This document shows, piece after piece, positions 53,896 through 63,072 of a stretch of 64,000 nt of DNA. The notes beneath the pieces are model-generated. The model saw nothing but the letters and a program-made list of their open reading frames with translations, was not told the origin of the DNA and made no database searches. Each line of letters opens with the position of its first letter. Within the stretch, counting starts at the first letter, position 1. Origin of the DNA: Sulfitobacter sp. CW3 (GTDB lineage Bacteria; Pseudomonadota; Alphaproteobacteria; Rhodobacterales; Rhodobacteraceae); NCBI RefSeq assembly GCF_019392245.1, contig NZ_JAHXRL010000003.1:558001-622000 (forward strand), written 5' to 3'. The translations under genes and the position numbers were made by a program.

Positions 53896-54363
53896 ATGAT
53901 ATATTCAGATGCCCTTTTGAAAGATGTGCTGACCCAGACCAAGCGGGTTGCGGTTGTCGGCGTGTCGATGAACCCAGTTCGGCCCAGCTATTTTGTGGCT
54001 CGTTATCTGTCACTTAAGGGTTTCGAGGTGATTCCCGTCAATCCTGCCCATGCGGGTGAAACGCTGTTTGGCGCCAAGGTTGTCGCAAAGCTGTCCGACA
54101 TCGAGGGGGATGTGGACATGGTCGATATTTTCCGGCGCTCGGAAGCGGTGCCGGAGATCGTCGAAGAGGCGTTGGCGAGCTTTCCCAAGCTAAAGGTGAT
54201 CTGGATGCAAATCGGTGTGGAACATGCCGAGGCTGCGGCGTTGGCAGAGGCGCGTGGGGTCACCGTGATCCAAAACCGCTGTCCGAAGATCGAATATCAG
54301 CGGTTGTTTTCCGAGCTGCGCATGGGCGGCTTTGCGACGGGGATTATTTCGAGCAAGCTGTGA
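53896..54363 (+). CDS. CoA-binding-domain protein (YccU-like)
   Basis: 155 aa single Rossmann-like CoA-binding domain: KRVAVVGVSMNPVRPSYFVARYLSLKGFEVIPVNP, then VDMVDIFRRSEAVPEIVEEAL and VIWMQIGVEHAEAAALAEARGVTVIQNRCPKIEY. Cytoplasmic; function of stand-alone members is unclear. ATG with only a weak AGG upstream. Confidence 0.92.
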   Translation: MIYSDALLKDVLTQTKRVAVVGVSMNPVRPSYFVARYLSLKGFEVIPVNPAHAGETLFGAKVVAKLSDIEGDVDMVDIFRRSEAVPEIVEEALASFPKLKVIWMQIGVEHAEAAALAEARGVTVIQNRCPKIEYQRLFSELRMGGFATGIISSKL

Positions 54364-54408
54364 TGCGGCGCACGCTGTGTTGGACGATTGGGCCTGCGGC
54401 AGCGGGGA

Positions 54409-54470
54409 AGGGGGGGCTTGCCCCCCAAGCCGAAAGATCGGCTTCCCCCCAGGGTATTTAAGAGCCAGAG
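54409..54470. repeat. Intergenic GC-hairpin repeat, copy 8
   Basis: GGGGGGGCTTGCCCCCC, then AAGCCGAaagaTCGGCTT, then CCCCCCAGGGTATTTAAGAG. It lies between the converging CoA-binding gene and hisE and can serve as a terminator both ways. Confidence 0.7.
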
Positions 54471-54474
54471 AAGC

Positions 54475-54780
54475 CTAGCGGGATGCTTTTTCAGCGATGC
54501 CGCTTTGGTTTTGACGGCGCGCAAGTTCATCAAGCACATCTGTGAGCGGCACGTCACGCGAAGCAAGCATCACCAGCAGGTGATAAAGCACATCTGCGGC
54601 TTCGGACGTGAGGGCCTGTTTGTCGTTTTTGACGGCTTCGATGATGGCCTCTATCGCCTCTTCACCAAATTTTTCGGCACATTTTTCAGGGCCTTTAGCG
54701 AGCAGCTGCGCTGTCCAACTGCTTGACGGGTCAGCATTTTTGCGGGCGCTTATAGTTGCGTAGAGGTCATCGAGGGTCAT
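54475..54780 (-). CDS. hisE: Phosphoribosyl-ATP pyrophosphatase
   Basis: 101 aa MazG-like enzyme of histidine synthesis. Helical metal site [17 protein letters not shown] and [21 protein letters not shown] overlaps the hisF stop (ATGA). Separate from HisI, which is not in the window. Confidence 0.96.
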   Translation of the reverse strand: MTLDDLYATISARKNADPSSSWTAQLLAKGPEKCAEKFGEEAIEAIIEAVKNDKQALTSEAADVLYHLLVMLASRDVPLTDVLDELARRQNQSGIAEKASR

Positions 54781-55538
54781 GTCAGCCTCATTGGGATGCC
54801 AGCTGCGGCCATATGCTGTTTGGCTTGTGCGACCGTGTATTCGCCAAAATGAAAGATCGAGGCGGCAAGCACGGCAGAGGCCCCGCCTTTGGTGACGCCT
54901 TCGACCAGGTGGTCCAGATTGCCAACGCCGCCCGAGGCAATAACCGGCACGCTGACCGCGTCAGAAATGGCGCGGGTGAGGGGCAGATTGAAGCCTTGTT
55001 TGGTGCCGTCGCGGTCCATCGAGGTGAGCAGGATTTCACCGGCACCTTTTGCGGTGACGAGTTTGGCAAATTCAACCGCGTCGATGCCTGTGGGTTTGCG
55101 CCCGCCGTGGGTGAAGATTTCCCATTTGCCCGGGCTGACGGTTTTGGCGTCGATGGCGCAGACGATGCATTGGCTGCCGAATTGATCGGCGGCGCGGGCG
55201 ATGACATCAGGGTCTGCGACGGCGGCAGAGTTAAAGCTGACCTTGTCGGCACCGGCGAGCAGCAGGGCACGCACATCAGCCACGGTGCGCACGCCGCCGC
55301 CCACGGTCAGGGGGATATAGCAATGTTCAGCCGTACGGGTAACCAGATCAAACATGGTGCCGCGGTTTTCATGGGTGGCATGAATGTCGAGAAAGCACAG
55401 TTCATCCGCGCCGGCGGCATCATAGGCGATTGCCGCATCAACAGGATCGCCCGCATCGCGAAGGCCGACGAAATTCACGCCTTTGACCACACGGCCATCG
55501 GCGACATCTAGGCAGGGGATGATACGGGTTTTAAGCAT
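54777..55538 (-). CDS. hisF: Imidazole glycerol phosphate synthase cyclase subunit
   Basis: 253 aa TIM barrel. Starts [19 protein letters not shown] with the catalytic aspartate; second catalytic aspartate in [14 protein letters not shown]; phosphate loops VGGGVRT and IASGGVG. Works with HisH to make IGP and AICAR. Confidence 0.97.
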   Translation of the reverse strand: MLKTRIIPCLDVADGRVVKGVNFVGLRDAGDPVDAAIAYDAAGADELCFLDIHATHENRGTMFDLVTRTAEHCYIPLTVGGGVRTVADVRALLLAGADKVSFNSAAVADPDVIARAADQFGSQCIVCAIDAKTVSPGKWEIFTHGGRKPTGIDAVEFAKLVTAKGAGEILLTSMDRDGTKQGFNLPLTRAISDAVSVPVIASGGVGNLDHLVEGVTKGGASAVLAASIFHFGEYTVAQAKQHMAAAGIPMRLT

Positions 55539-55578
55539 AGCTATTCTTTAGATGGCGCAGGTGCGGGTGGCAAGCCGC

Positions 55579-55633
55579 TGGAGGGCTGTCTGCCCTCCAG
55601 ACCACCCGAGGATTTTTAGCCATTTGGAATATC
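55579..55633. repeat. Intergenic GC-hairpin repeat, copy 9
   Basis: CTGGAGGGCtgtctGCCCTCCAG hairpin, then CACCCGAGGATTTTTAGCC and ATTTGGAATA. The core is the reverse complement of copies 3, 5 and 6. It fills most of the hisF-hisA gap. Confidence 0.75.
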
Positions 55634-56348
55634 AGGCAAGCGCTTTGAGGGCTTCCTGGAGATCGATTGCGCCGTCGTAGAGTGCACGGCCCGAGATCGC
55701 GCCGGAAATGACATTCGTGGCTTTGAGTGCTTTTAGGTCATCAAGGGAGCTGACGCCGCCGGAGGCGATGACCGGAATTTTGACTGCGCGCGCAAGATCG
55801 GCAGTGGCATCAATATTTGGCCCGCCCATCGCCCCGTCGCGCAGGATATCGGTGTAGATGATTGCCGCGACGCCTGCGTCTTCAAAGGACTTTGCCAAAT
55901 CCGTGACCATCACGTCGGTCTCGTTGGCCCAGCCCTTGGTCGCCACGCGGCCATTGCGGGCGTCAATACCGACGGCAACTTTGCCGGGGAAGGCACGGGC
56001 GGCTTCGCGGACCAGATCGGGGTTTTCAACGGCAACGGTGCCGAGGATGACGCGGGCCAGCCCTTTGTCCAGCCACGCCTCGATCGTGGCCATGTCACGG
56101 ATGCCGCCGCCAAGTTGGGCGGGGACATTGCAGGATTTCAAGATCGCCTCGACCGGGGCGGCGTTGACCGGGGCACCCGCAAATGCGCCGTTTAGATCGA
56201 CAAGGTGGAGCCAAGTGCAGCCAGCATCGACAAAGGCCCGAGCCTGAGCTGCGGGGTCGTCATTGAAAACAGTGGATTTTTCCATGTCGCCATGCACGAG
56301 GCGCACGGCCTGGCCGTCTTTTAGGTCGATTGCGGGGTAAAGGATCAT
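55632..56348 (-). CDS. hisA: ProFAR isomerase HisA
   Basis: 238 aa TIM barrel. Starts [19 protein letters not shown] with the catalytic aspartate; [42 protein letters not shown]. Separated from hisF by the repeat and from hisH by an opposing gene. Confidence 0.97.
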   Translation of the reverse strand: MILYPAIDLKDGQAVRLVHGDMEKSTVFNDDPAAQARAFVDAGCTWLHLVDLNGAFAGAPVNAAPVEAILKSCNVPAQLGGGIRDMATIEAWLDKGLARVILGTVAVENPDLVREAARAFPGKVAVGIDARNGRVATKGWANETDVMVTDLAKSFEDAGVAAIIYTDILRDGAMGGPNIDATADLARAVKIPVIASGGVSSLDDLKALKATNVISGAISGRALYDGAIDLQEALKALA

Positions 56349-56491
56349 GTGGCTTGCCTTGGGTTACGGGTAATGGGGGTGAAATCGCATGATGGGCGGA
56401 AATGTGCAACGCGGCAGGTGCAGCCCTTACGTCAACCTTGCCTGAATCGACAAATATGCGCCAAACTAACTGCGTATCGGGAGGATATATC

Positions 56492-56881
56492 ATGAAAAGA
56501 GCGATTTTGGCAGCGGCGATAAGCGTCATGGCAGCAGGGACTGCAATGGCGGCGGATCCTGCGATTGGTGTGTGGAAGACCCAACCTGATGATGGGTCTT
56601 ATGCGCATGTGAATATAACGCAATGCGGCGCAGAAATCTGCGGCACGATAAAGCGTACGTTTAACGACACGGGCGAATACAAGTCCGAGAACCTTGGCAA
56701 GCAGCTGGTGATCGGCATGGTCCCGGATGGCAAGGGCAACTATGCGGGCAAGGTCTGGCGGCCCTCGAACAATAAAATCTATATCGGCAAGATGAACGTC
56801 GCGGGCAATAACCTGAAGCTGTCAGGTTGTATTGCCGGCGGTTTGCTGTGTTCAAAACAAAGCTGGAGCCGTCTTCAGTAG
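56492..56881 (+). CDS. DUF2147 secreted protein
   Basis: 129 aa with signal peptide MKRAILAAAISVMAAGTAMA. DUF2147 features: IGVWKTQPDDGSYAHVNI, CGAEICGTIKR, KVWRPSNNKIYIGKMNV and LKLSGCIAGGLLCSKQSWSR. Four cysteines fit two disulfides in the periplasm. GGGAGGA precedes ATG 56492. Transcribed against the his cluster, between hisA and hisH. Confidence 0.92.
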   Translation: MKRAILAAAISVMAAGTAMAADPAIGVWKTQPDDGSYAHVNITQCGAEICGTIKRTFNDTGEYKSENLGKQLVIGMVPDGKGNYAGKVWRPSNNKIYIGKMNVAGNNLKLSGCIAGGLLCSKQSWSRLQ

Positions 56882-56937
56882 ATTGGGCCAGCTTGGTTTA
56901 GGCATGCGGCCCTAGATAGCGGGCCAGTGCCATAAAA

Positions 56938-57576
56938 TTATGGTCGCCAGCTCAAGAAGTTGGCGATCATACGCAAGCCGGTGGCTTGGCTTTTCTCTGG
57001 GTGGAATTGCATGCCCAGCATGGTATCACGGCCAATCACGGCGGTAACATCGCCCGCATAATCGACATGTGCCAGCCGTTCTGCGGGATCGGTCACAGCC
57101 ATATGATAGCTGTGCACGAAATATGTGTGATCGCCGGTTTTGATGCCGTCGAATACAGGATGCGGGTGGTCGATGATCAAATCATTCCACCCCATATGCG
57201 GCACTTTCAGCGTGGGGTCGGCCGGGGTGATCTTGGTCACTTCGCCCTCGATCCACCCCAGACCTTTGGTATCTTCGTATTCGCGGCCCCACGAGGCCAT
57301 TAATTGCATGCCCACGCAAATGCCCAGGAACGGGCGGCCTTGCACCTCGACGGCTTCGACCATGGCGTCATAGATACCGCTGTGACCCTTGAGAGAGGCC
57401 ATACAAGACGGAAATGCGCCGTCGCCGGGCAATACAAGACGATCGGCACGCGCGACCACATCGGCGTCGGCGGTGACGACAACATCGCCTGCGTTGCCTT
57501 CGCGGGCCATACGTTCAAACGCCTTGTGAGCCGAGTGAAGATTGCCGGATTCGTAGTCAATAATCGCGGTCAACAT
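56938..57576 (-). CDS. hisH: Imidazole glycerol phosphate synthase amidotransferase subunit
   Basis: 212 aa class I glutaminase partner of HisF. Nucleophile C87 (FLGICVGMQLM) and the closing MQFHPEKSQ histidine/glutamate. Starts TAIIDYESGNLHSAHKAFE. Three bases separate its start from the hisB stop. Confidence 0.96.
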   Translation of the reverse strand: MLTAIIDYESGNLHSAHKAFERMAREGNAGDVVVTADADVVARADRLVLPGDGAFPSCMASLKGHSGIYDAMVEAVEVQGRPFLGICVGMQLMASWGREYEDTKGLGWIEGEVTKITPADPTLKVPHMGWNDLIIDHPHPVFDGIKTGDHTYFVHSYHMAVTDPAERLAHVDYAGDVTAVIGRDTMLGMQFHPEKSQATGLRMIANFLSWRP

Positions 57577-57579
57577 GCC

Positions 57580-58167
57580 CTAAAGCGCGCCCTTGGTGGA
57601 TGGGATGTCGCCGGCCTTGCGGGTATCAACCTCGACCGCTTCGCGCAGGGCGCGGGCCACAGATTTGAACGCAGCCTCGGCAATGTGGTGGCTGTTGAGA
57701 CCGTGCAGCATGTCCACGTGCAGCGTGATGCCGCCATGGGTCGACAGCGCCTGAAAAAATTCACGCACCAGTTCCGTATCAAAATTACCAATCTTGGAGG
57801 TGGGCAAGGCGACGTTCCAGATCAGAAAGGGGCGGGCGGACAGATCAAGGGCAGTGCGCACCAATGCATCATCCATCGGCAACAGGCACGCACCGTAACG
57901 GCGGATGCCGCGCTTGTCGCCCAAAGCGTCAGATAGGGCCTGACCCAATGCAATGCCGACGTCTTCGACGGTGTGGTGATCGTCGATGTGCAGGTCGCCC
58001 TTGGCGGTGATCGTCATATCAATCAGCGAATGCCGTGCCAGTTGATCCAGCATGTGGTCAAAGAAACCGACGCCAGTGTTGTTTTCATAGGCACCAGTGC
58101 CATCAAGGTTGATCTCTACGGTGATCTGGGTTTCGGCGGTGGAACGGCTGATCGTGCTTTGACGCAT
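57580..58167 (-). CDS. hisB: Imidazoleglycerol-phosphate dehydratase
   Basis: 195 aa, monofunctional (no phosphatase domain). Metal motifs [26 protein letters not shown] and [22 protein letters not shown] before ATG 58167 sets the start; the frame upstream to 58215 is unsupported. First gene of the leftward his cluster. Confidence 0.96.
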   Translation of the reverse strand: MRQSTISRSTAETQITVEINLDGTGAYENNTGVGFFDHMLDQLARHSLIDMTITAKGDLHIDDHHTVEDVGIALGQALSDALGDKRGIRRYGACLLPMDDALVRTALDLSARPFLIWNVALPTSKIGNFDTELVREFFQALSTHGGITLHVDMLHGLNSHHIAEAAFKSVARALREAVEVDTRKAGDIPSTKGAL

Positions 58168-58314
58168 TTGGAATTCTCCGGCTGTTGCTGCCCTTATAGC
58201 AGTGCGCGCGGCCACGCCAAGGCCCTGCTAAACGGATTTGCGCGTCATAGGGGATTGCGGCCCTTACGCCGCTATGACAGCGTGTTGGCATCGCAACCAG
58301 CCGAAAGCCCTTTC

Positions 58315-58554
58315 ATGTCCACCTGCGTCTTTATACAGATACGTTGCCGCCCCGGCACGACCTACCGCGTTGCAGAAGAAATTGCCCTGCGCGAAATTCA
58401 TTCCGAGCTGTATTCAACATCTGGCGATTTTGACCTGCTGATGAAGCTGTATATCCCTAAGGGTGAAGACGTCGGCGTGTATATCAACGATCATTTGCTG
58501 GACATCGACGGGATTGAACGGTCTTTGACGACGATGACGTTCAAAGTATTTTGA
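58315..58554 (+). CDS. Stand-alone Lrp/AsnC ligand-binding (RAM) domain protein
   Basis: 79 aa consisting only of the AsnC C-terminal domain: MSTCVFIQIRCRPGTTYRVAEEIALREIHSELYSTSGDFDLLMKLYI, then INDHLLDIDGIERSLTTMTFKVF. No DNA-binding helix-turn-helix. Stand-alone RAM proteins may modulate full-length Lrp proteins or bind amino acids. Overlaps the next gene by four bases. Confidence 0.88.
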   Translation: MSTCVFIQIRCRPGTTYRVAEEIALREIHSELYSTSGDFDLLMKLYIPKGEDVGVYINDHLLDIDGIERSLTTMTFKVF

Positions 58555-58886
58555 AAAAGCTGATCGCCCTTTGCGCGGCACTGATATGTGCCACCCCGGC
58601 TTTTGCTGGACGTACCTATGAGGGGGCGGAAGCGGCCGCTTTGCGCTGTGCCAATATGCTGGCCTATACGGCGGTGACACTGGCGCGGGCTGATATGATC
58701 GACGAGGATCAAAAGAACGTCATGCTGGGCATTACCGTTCTGATCCTCGAACGGCATGTCACGGGCACGCGGGCTGAAAAGAAGGCTGCAATGGCGATCA
58801 TGCGCGACCGACGCGACATCGATGCTACGCTGAGCGACTATCGTCTTTATGCGGCCAAATGTTTGGTCCAGTTTCCGATCAACTAG
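58551..58886 (+). CDS. Small secreted protein coupled to the RAM gene
   Basis: 111 aa with signal peptide MKKLIALCAALICATPAFA. Start is TTG inside TTGA, overlapping the previous stop, so translation depends on coupling. The mature part (YEGAEAAALRCANMLAYTAV, YRLYAAKCLVQFPIN) has two cysteines. Its stop overlaps the regulator gene on the other strand by four bases. Function unknown. Confidence 0.75.
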   Translation: MKKLIALCAALICATPAFAGRTYEGAEAAALRCANMLAYTAVTLARADMIDEDQKNVMLGITVLILERHVTGTRAEKKAAMAIMRDRRDIDATLSDYRLYAAKCLVQFPIN

Positions 58887-59836
58887 ACCTTAACGGCGAC
58901 GGCGGCCTTGTTCGACGACCGCATTTCTGCGCGACATATTGCGCGGGTAAAGGTGTTTTTCACACGCTGTGTCCGGTTGGCGTTGGGCACGATGGGGGTG
59001 CCGACCGAAACCGTGATGGCGATTGGATCATCGGAGTTCACCCCATAGGATGTTTCTTCGATGCTGCGCTGGATCTCGTTTTCCATGACCTCCCAATCGG
59101 GCAACTCCGTCTCGCGGGTGATGCAGATGAATTGCCCGTTGCCCTCGTAAGACATCAACAGATGCGGGCTGGCGACGACGCTGTAAATGCTTTCGCCCAG
59201 ATCGGTCAACAGCGCGGCAAAATCCGCCGATGTCGTTGTCTCGTAGACATCTTCCGCGGAATCCAGCGACACGCAGAATACTTTGCATCCGTTCAGCGTT
59301 TTCCGGTCCAGCTGGGTCAGATAGTTCCCCAGCGAAAAGGACAGTATTACGCGGTCTACATGCGCGAAATGCAGTTTTTCGGCCAGTGCAAAGTGGTGTA
59401 CGCCGATCGGGTTTTCAGCGGGCAGATCCAACGCGTCAATACTGACCACGGTTTTCGCAGCTTCGCTCAGCCGCTCTGCGACGCGAATGCGGTTGTAGAC
59501 GTCTTTGAGGTTGAACGGCTTTGAGATGTAATCATTCGCACCCGCCGCAAAAGCGTTTTCGATCGAGACGGCATCGGTCCGGGCCGTGAGCATCAAAATG
59601 GGTATCATGCTGTAGCCGGGCAGGGCGCGGAGACGTTGGCATAATTCGATGCCGTCCATCTCGGGCATATCCACATCCAGAACAAAGCAATCGAAAGGCT
59701 GCTTTTCGGCGGCGATCAATTCTAGCGCCTGCGGCCCACCGGCAGCTGTGTGAATATCTGTCAGATCGGCCAGCTGAAAAATCTCGGGGAACAACTCCAG
59801 AATGAATGGGTCATCGTCTACCACTAGAATTTTCAT
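58883..59836 (-). CDS. Response regulator with degenerate GGDEF output domain
   Basis: 317 aa. Receiver domain 1-120 with acidic pocket D7-D9, phosphorylatable D54, T84 and K106. The C-terminal part (150-310) follows the GGDEF fold, but the signature is EGNGQF (231-236) instead of GGDEF, and AITVSVGT (273-280) matches the late conserved strand. Loss of the acidic active site argues against c-di-GMP synthesis. No histidine kinase adjoins. Confidence 0.85.
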   Translation of the reverse strand: MKILVVDDDPFILELFPEIFQLADLTDIHTAAGGPQALELIAAEKQPFDCFVLDVDMPEMDGIELCQRLRALPGYSMIPILMLTARTDAVSIENAFAAGANDYISKPFNLKDVYNRIRVAERLSEAAKTVVSIDALDLPAENPIGVHHFALAEKLHFAHVDRVILSFSLGNYLTQLDRKTLNGCKVFCVSLDSAEDVYETTTSADFAALLTDLGESIYSVVASPHLLMSYEGNGQFICITRETELPDWEVMENEIQRSIEETSYGVNSDDPIAITVSVGTPIVPNANRTQRVKNTFTRAICRAEMRSSNKAAVAVKV

Positions 59837-60225
59837 GATTGGCCTCGTCCTTGATTAGTCGCTTTTGCATCAAATTTTACGCATGGGTAGCTAGGTAATG
59901 ACGAAGCTAAAATTCAATCTAGGCAAGAATATGACAAACGCCTGTTTTCTTACTGTTTTGTGGGTTTAGCGTCATCGCGTTACCGTCAGAAGGAGCGTTA
60001 TTAACATAGAGATAGCGCGTTATCTAACCCGGTCAAAAATACGCGCGTTATTTCGCCGACCGGTTGAAAACTTCGGGCGTCATGCGGTCGCCAGAACCGA
60101 AATTCAAACGAACTGGCGGTTCGGTTGCGGGCTGTGGTTTTGTACCATCTGGACCCGATGTTGATTGTTTGGCGGTCGGGCAGGGCCGCATTACTGTGCG
60201 AATAAAATGGACCGCTGAAAACACA
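59837..60225. other. Gene-free region with inverted repeats
   Basis: No supportable gene between the regulator start and the tRNA-Gly terminator. It contains AGATAGCGCGTTATCT (60010-60025), a near-perfect inverted repeat, and related GCGTTAT units at 59994 and 60049. These lie about 175-215 bases upstream of the regulator gene. Confidence 0.6.
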
Positions 60226-60247
60226 AAGGCCGCCCGAAGGCGGCCTT
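60226..60247 (-). terminator. Terminator after tRNA-Gly
   Basis: AAGGCCGCC-cgaa-GGCGGCCTT, a 9-bp perfect stem 31 bases downstream of the tRNA 3' end, followed on the reverse strand by TGTGTTTTC. The other side carries TGTTTTT, so it could also work forward. Confidence 0.75.
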
Positions 60248-60278
60248 GTTTTTATCTGCTGGGGTTGCAGAAACCAGT

Positions 60279-60353
60279 TGGAGCGGGCGAGGCGATTCGA
60301 ACGCCCGACCCTAACCTTGGCAAGGTTATGCTCTACCCCTGAGCTACGCCCGC
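60279..60353 (-). tRNA. tRNA-Gly (GCC)
   Basis: Reverse strand. Acceptor GCGGGCG/CGCCCGC, discriminator T, CCA encoded (60279-60281). Anticodon loop TTGCCAA in the TAACC/GGTTA stem; T-loop TTCGAAT. Confidence 0.97.
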
Positions 60354-60463
60354 ATCCTCTGGTAGGGCGTGAGATACCCATAGGGCGCTGTGTCCGCAAG
60401 AGGGAAATCAGCTTTGAATGAACTTTTTTCAAAGTTTTTTTCTGCCCCGGTTTTAGAGGCCCC

Positions 60464-60853
60464 TTAAAGCAGTGCGTGACCCAAAAGTCCTAAAGCCGCA
60501 AAGACGATCATGGCCATGTTCATAAGTATCCCAACCTGCCGGAAAATGATTTTCTGCGGTGTCGATGCAAATCCAAACGCATGCAGGGCGCGGCCCGCAA
60601 CCAACATGACACCAAGCACGTGCAGGGCCAGTGACGGCGCGGCGGCGAATTCGCTTAGCATCAGGAGAATAAGCGCCAGTGGGGCATACTCCGCACAGTT
60701 CGCCTGGGCGCGCATCCGTTTCAGCAGGTTCTTATCACCGCTATCGCCAAGAGAGATGGTATTGGCCCGCCGGTACACGATGACGCGGATGCTGAGTGTC
60801 AGGAAAAGCAAAGCGGTCAGTGCCGCATAAATAGATGTGATTGGCAGGGGCAT
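60464..60853 (-). CDS. MAPEG-family membrane protein
   Basis: 129 aa with four membrane spans. MAPEG signature RMRAQANCAEYAPLALILLMLSE (about 51-73). The family includes glutathione transferases and isomerases of eicosanoid type; bacterial members are mostly uncharacterised. Start at MPLPITSIYAALTAL; no clear ribosome-binding site, and the frame is open to 60940. Confidence 0.88.
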   Translation of the reverse strand: MPLPITSIYAALTALLFLTLSIRVIVYRRANTISLGDSGDKNLLKRMRAQANCAEYAPLALILLMLSEFAAAPSLALHVLGVMLVAGRALHAFGFASTPQKIIFRQVGILMNMAMIVFAALGLLGHALL

Positions 60854-60978
60854 AAGCAAGCGTCCATCTGGGTCAGGTTCAAATAGCACCTTAAGGCATA
60901 TTGCGATTTTCAAAAGCTTTTGCCGTCTAGGCAGCCCCACATACAGTGTCAGGCACTGGGGCAGGGGGCAGGAGACAC

Positions 60979-61014
60979 AAAAAAAGGGGCCCCAACCGCC
61001 GTTGGAGCCCCTTG
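60979..61014 (-). terminator. Rho-independent terminator after ctaD
   Basis: On the reverse strand GGGGCTCCAAC pairs with GTTGGGGCCCC around GGCG, followed by seven T. It lies just past the ctaD stop at 61032. Confidence 0.93.
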
Positions 61015-61031
61015 TATCTTAATGCTTTGCC

Positions 61032-62705
61032 TTAGTGGCTAGGCTGCTTATCCCAGTCTTCCTGCTTTGGCAGGATTTCGAACGTGTGCTCTGGGGGTGG
61101 GCTTGGCAAAGTCCACTCAAGCGTATCAGCAAACTCGTTCCATGGGTTTGCAGCCGTGCTCCGTGCGCCTCGGGTCAATGTATAGAACATCACGCCGAAG
61201 AAGAAGATGAAGGATGCAAAGCTGAGGAACGCGCCGATCGAAGACCATAGGTTCCAGTAAGCAAATGCCTCGGGATAGTCGATGTAACGACGTGGCATGC
61301 CCTGACGACCCAAGAAGTGCTGTGGGAAGAAGGTCAGGTTTGCGCCGATGAACATCGCCCAGAAGTGCAGCTTGCCTGCCCATTCAGGGTACATGCGGCC
61401 CGACATCTTTGGCAGATAAAAGTAGATACCTGCAAAGATCGCGAAGATAGCACCCAGCGACATCACATAGTGGAAGTGCGCAACCACATAGTAGGTGTCA
61501 TGGTAGTAACGGTCGACAGCTGCTTGGGACAGAACGATACCTGTGACCCCACCAACGGTGAAGAGGAACAGGAAGCCGAAAGCCCAAAGCATCGGTGTTT
61601 TGAATTCAATGGAACCGCCCCACATGGTGGCAATCCAACTGAATACTTTGACGCCTGTCGGCACCGCGATGACCATGGTCGCAAGCATGAAATACGCTTG
61701 TTGGTTCAGCGTCAGACCGACTGTGTACATGTGGTGCGCCCACACAACAAAGCCCAATGCGCCGATTGCGATGATGGCCCAAACCATTGGCAGGTAGCCA
61801 AAGATCGGTTTGCGGCTGAACGTGGCAATGACGTGGCTGATGATGCCAAAGCCGGGCAGAATGATGATGTACACTTCGGGGTGACCAAAGAACCACAAGA
61901 TGTGCTGGTACAGAATTGGATCGCCGCCGCCTGCTGGGTCAAAGAACGCGAAACCAAAGTTACGGTCCATCAGCAGCATGGTGATTGCGCCAGCCAAAAC
62001 AGGCAGGGACAGCAAGATCAGCCAGCTGGTGACAAAGATTGCCCAGCTGAACAATGGCACCTTGAACAGGGTCATGCCGGGGGCACGCATGTTCAGGAAT
62101 GTGGTGATCATGTTGATCGCACCAAGGATCGAGGACGCACCGGATACGTGAACCGCGAAGATCGCGAAATCCATCGACATCCCGCCTTCGCGGACGGAAA
62201 GCGGTGGATACAGAACCCAGCCGACGCCCGAACCCGCTTGGCCGTTGCCACCCGGTGTCAGGACCGAGCAGATAGCAAGTGTTGTACCGCCAACATAAAG
62301 CCAGAAAGACAGGTTGTTCATGCGCGGGAACGCCATGTCAGGCGCGCCGATTTGCAGCGGCATGAAGTAGTTACCGAAACCACCGAAAAGGGCGGGGATA
62401 ACCACAAAGAACATCATCAGGATGCCGTGACCGGTGATCAGAACGTTCCAAAGATGTCCGTTCGGCGTACATGTTGCTGAACTGTCAGCAATAAAACGCG
62501 CACCTTCCATACACATGTACTGAACACCTGGGTGCATCAGTTCAAGTCGCATATAGATGGTAAAACAGACAGAAACAAAGCCAACGAGGGCTGAGACGAT
62601 CAGATATAGAATACCGATGTCTTTGTGATTCGTGGACATAAACCAGCGTGTGAAAAATCCACGCTCGTCGTGATGGTCTTGCCCGTGAATGGCTGCGTCG
62701 GCCAT
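61032..62705 (-). CDS. ctaD: Cytochrome c oxidase subunit I (aa3 type)
   Basis: 557 aa, twelve membrane spans. Heme ligands in [11 protein letters not shown] and [10 protein letters not shown]; CuB site [17 protein letters not shown] with the Tyr-His crosslink pair and [11 protein letters not shown]- and D-channel segments are present. Couples oxygen reduction to proton pumping. Transcribed alone here; subunits II and III are not adjacent. Confidence 0.97.
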   Translation of the reverse strand: MADAAIHGQDHHDERGFFTRWFMSTNHKDIGILYLIVSALVGFVSVCFTIYMRLELMHPGVQYMCMEGARFIADSSATCTPNGHLWNVLITGHGILMMFFVVIPALFGGFGNYFMPLQIGAPDMAFPRMNNLSFWLYVGGTTLAICSVLTPGGNGQAGSGVGWVLYPPLSVREGGMSMDFAIFAVHVSGASSILGAINMITTFLNMRAPGMTLFKVPLFSWAIFVTSWLILLSLPVLAGAITMLLMDRNFGFAFFDPAGGGDPILYQHILWFFGHPEVYIIILPGFGIISHVIATFSRKPIFGYLPMVWAIIAIGALGFVVWAHHMYTVGLTLNQQAYFMLATMVIAVPTGVKVFSWIATMWGGSIEFKTPMLWAFGFLFLFTVGGVTGIVLSQAAVDRYYHDTYYVVAHFHYVMSLGAIFAIFAGIYFYLPKMSGRMYPEWAGKLHFWAMFIGANLTFFPQHFLGRQGMPRRYIDYPEAFAYWNLWSSIGAFLSFASFIFFFGVMFYTLTRGARSTAANPWNEFADTLEWTLPSPPPEHTFEILPKQEDWDKQPSH

Positions 62706-63072
62706 GCGGTGCCTCCTGAGATTGGTTGGTCAACCCACGCCCCGACAAGGAACGCGCGCTGGATTATCATTCGTTTTAGTGCGCCTTGCCCAAAGGGGCA
62801 ATGGCCACCATTGCCGCAGGGGCGGTATTTTCTCAAAAAAGCAAGCGCGTGGCAGGTAGGCCGGTTTTGGAAAACAAGGTTGTTCTGGCTGCGTTTTTCG
62901 GACCTTTCACCTGCCAGATAAGATGAAAGATGTGAAACATATGTAAATTTCGGAATACCTTTTCGACAAAACCGGCCAGCGGATGCTGTTTCGCTGCGCG
63001 CTTTGACGCATTGGTAATGTCAGTAGGGTGGCCCGATATCACAGCGGATGCCGCGTCAGCGAATCGAATACC
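62706..63072. other. Long ctaD-lipB gap with an inverted repeat
   Basis: 367 bases without a supportable gene. It holds GGCAATGG-cca-CCATTGCC (62797-62815), a perfect 8-bp inverted repeat 92 bases upstream of the ctaD start. It also has an AT-rich section (62915-62965) that probably holds the ctaD promoter. Confidence 0.6.

Noticed and set aside
60064..60342. Open frame of 92 residues ending GEAIRTPDPNLGKVMLYP
   Set aside because: It is the well-known artefact of reading across the antisense strand of a tRNA (here tRNA-Gly at 60279-60353).
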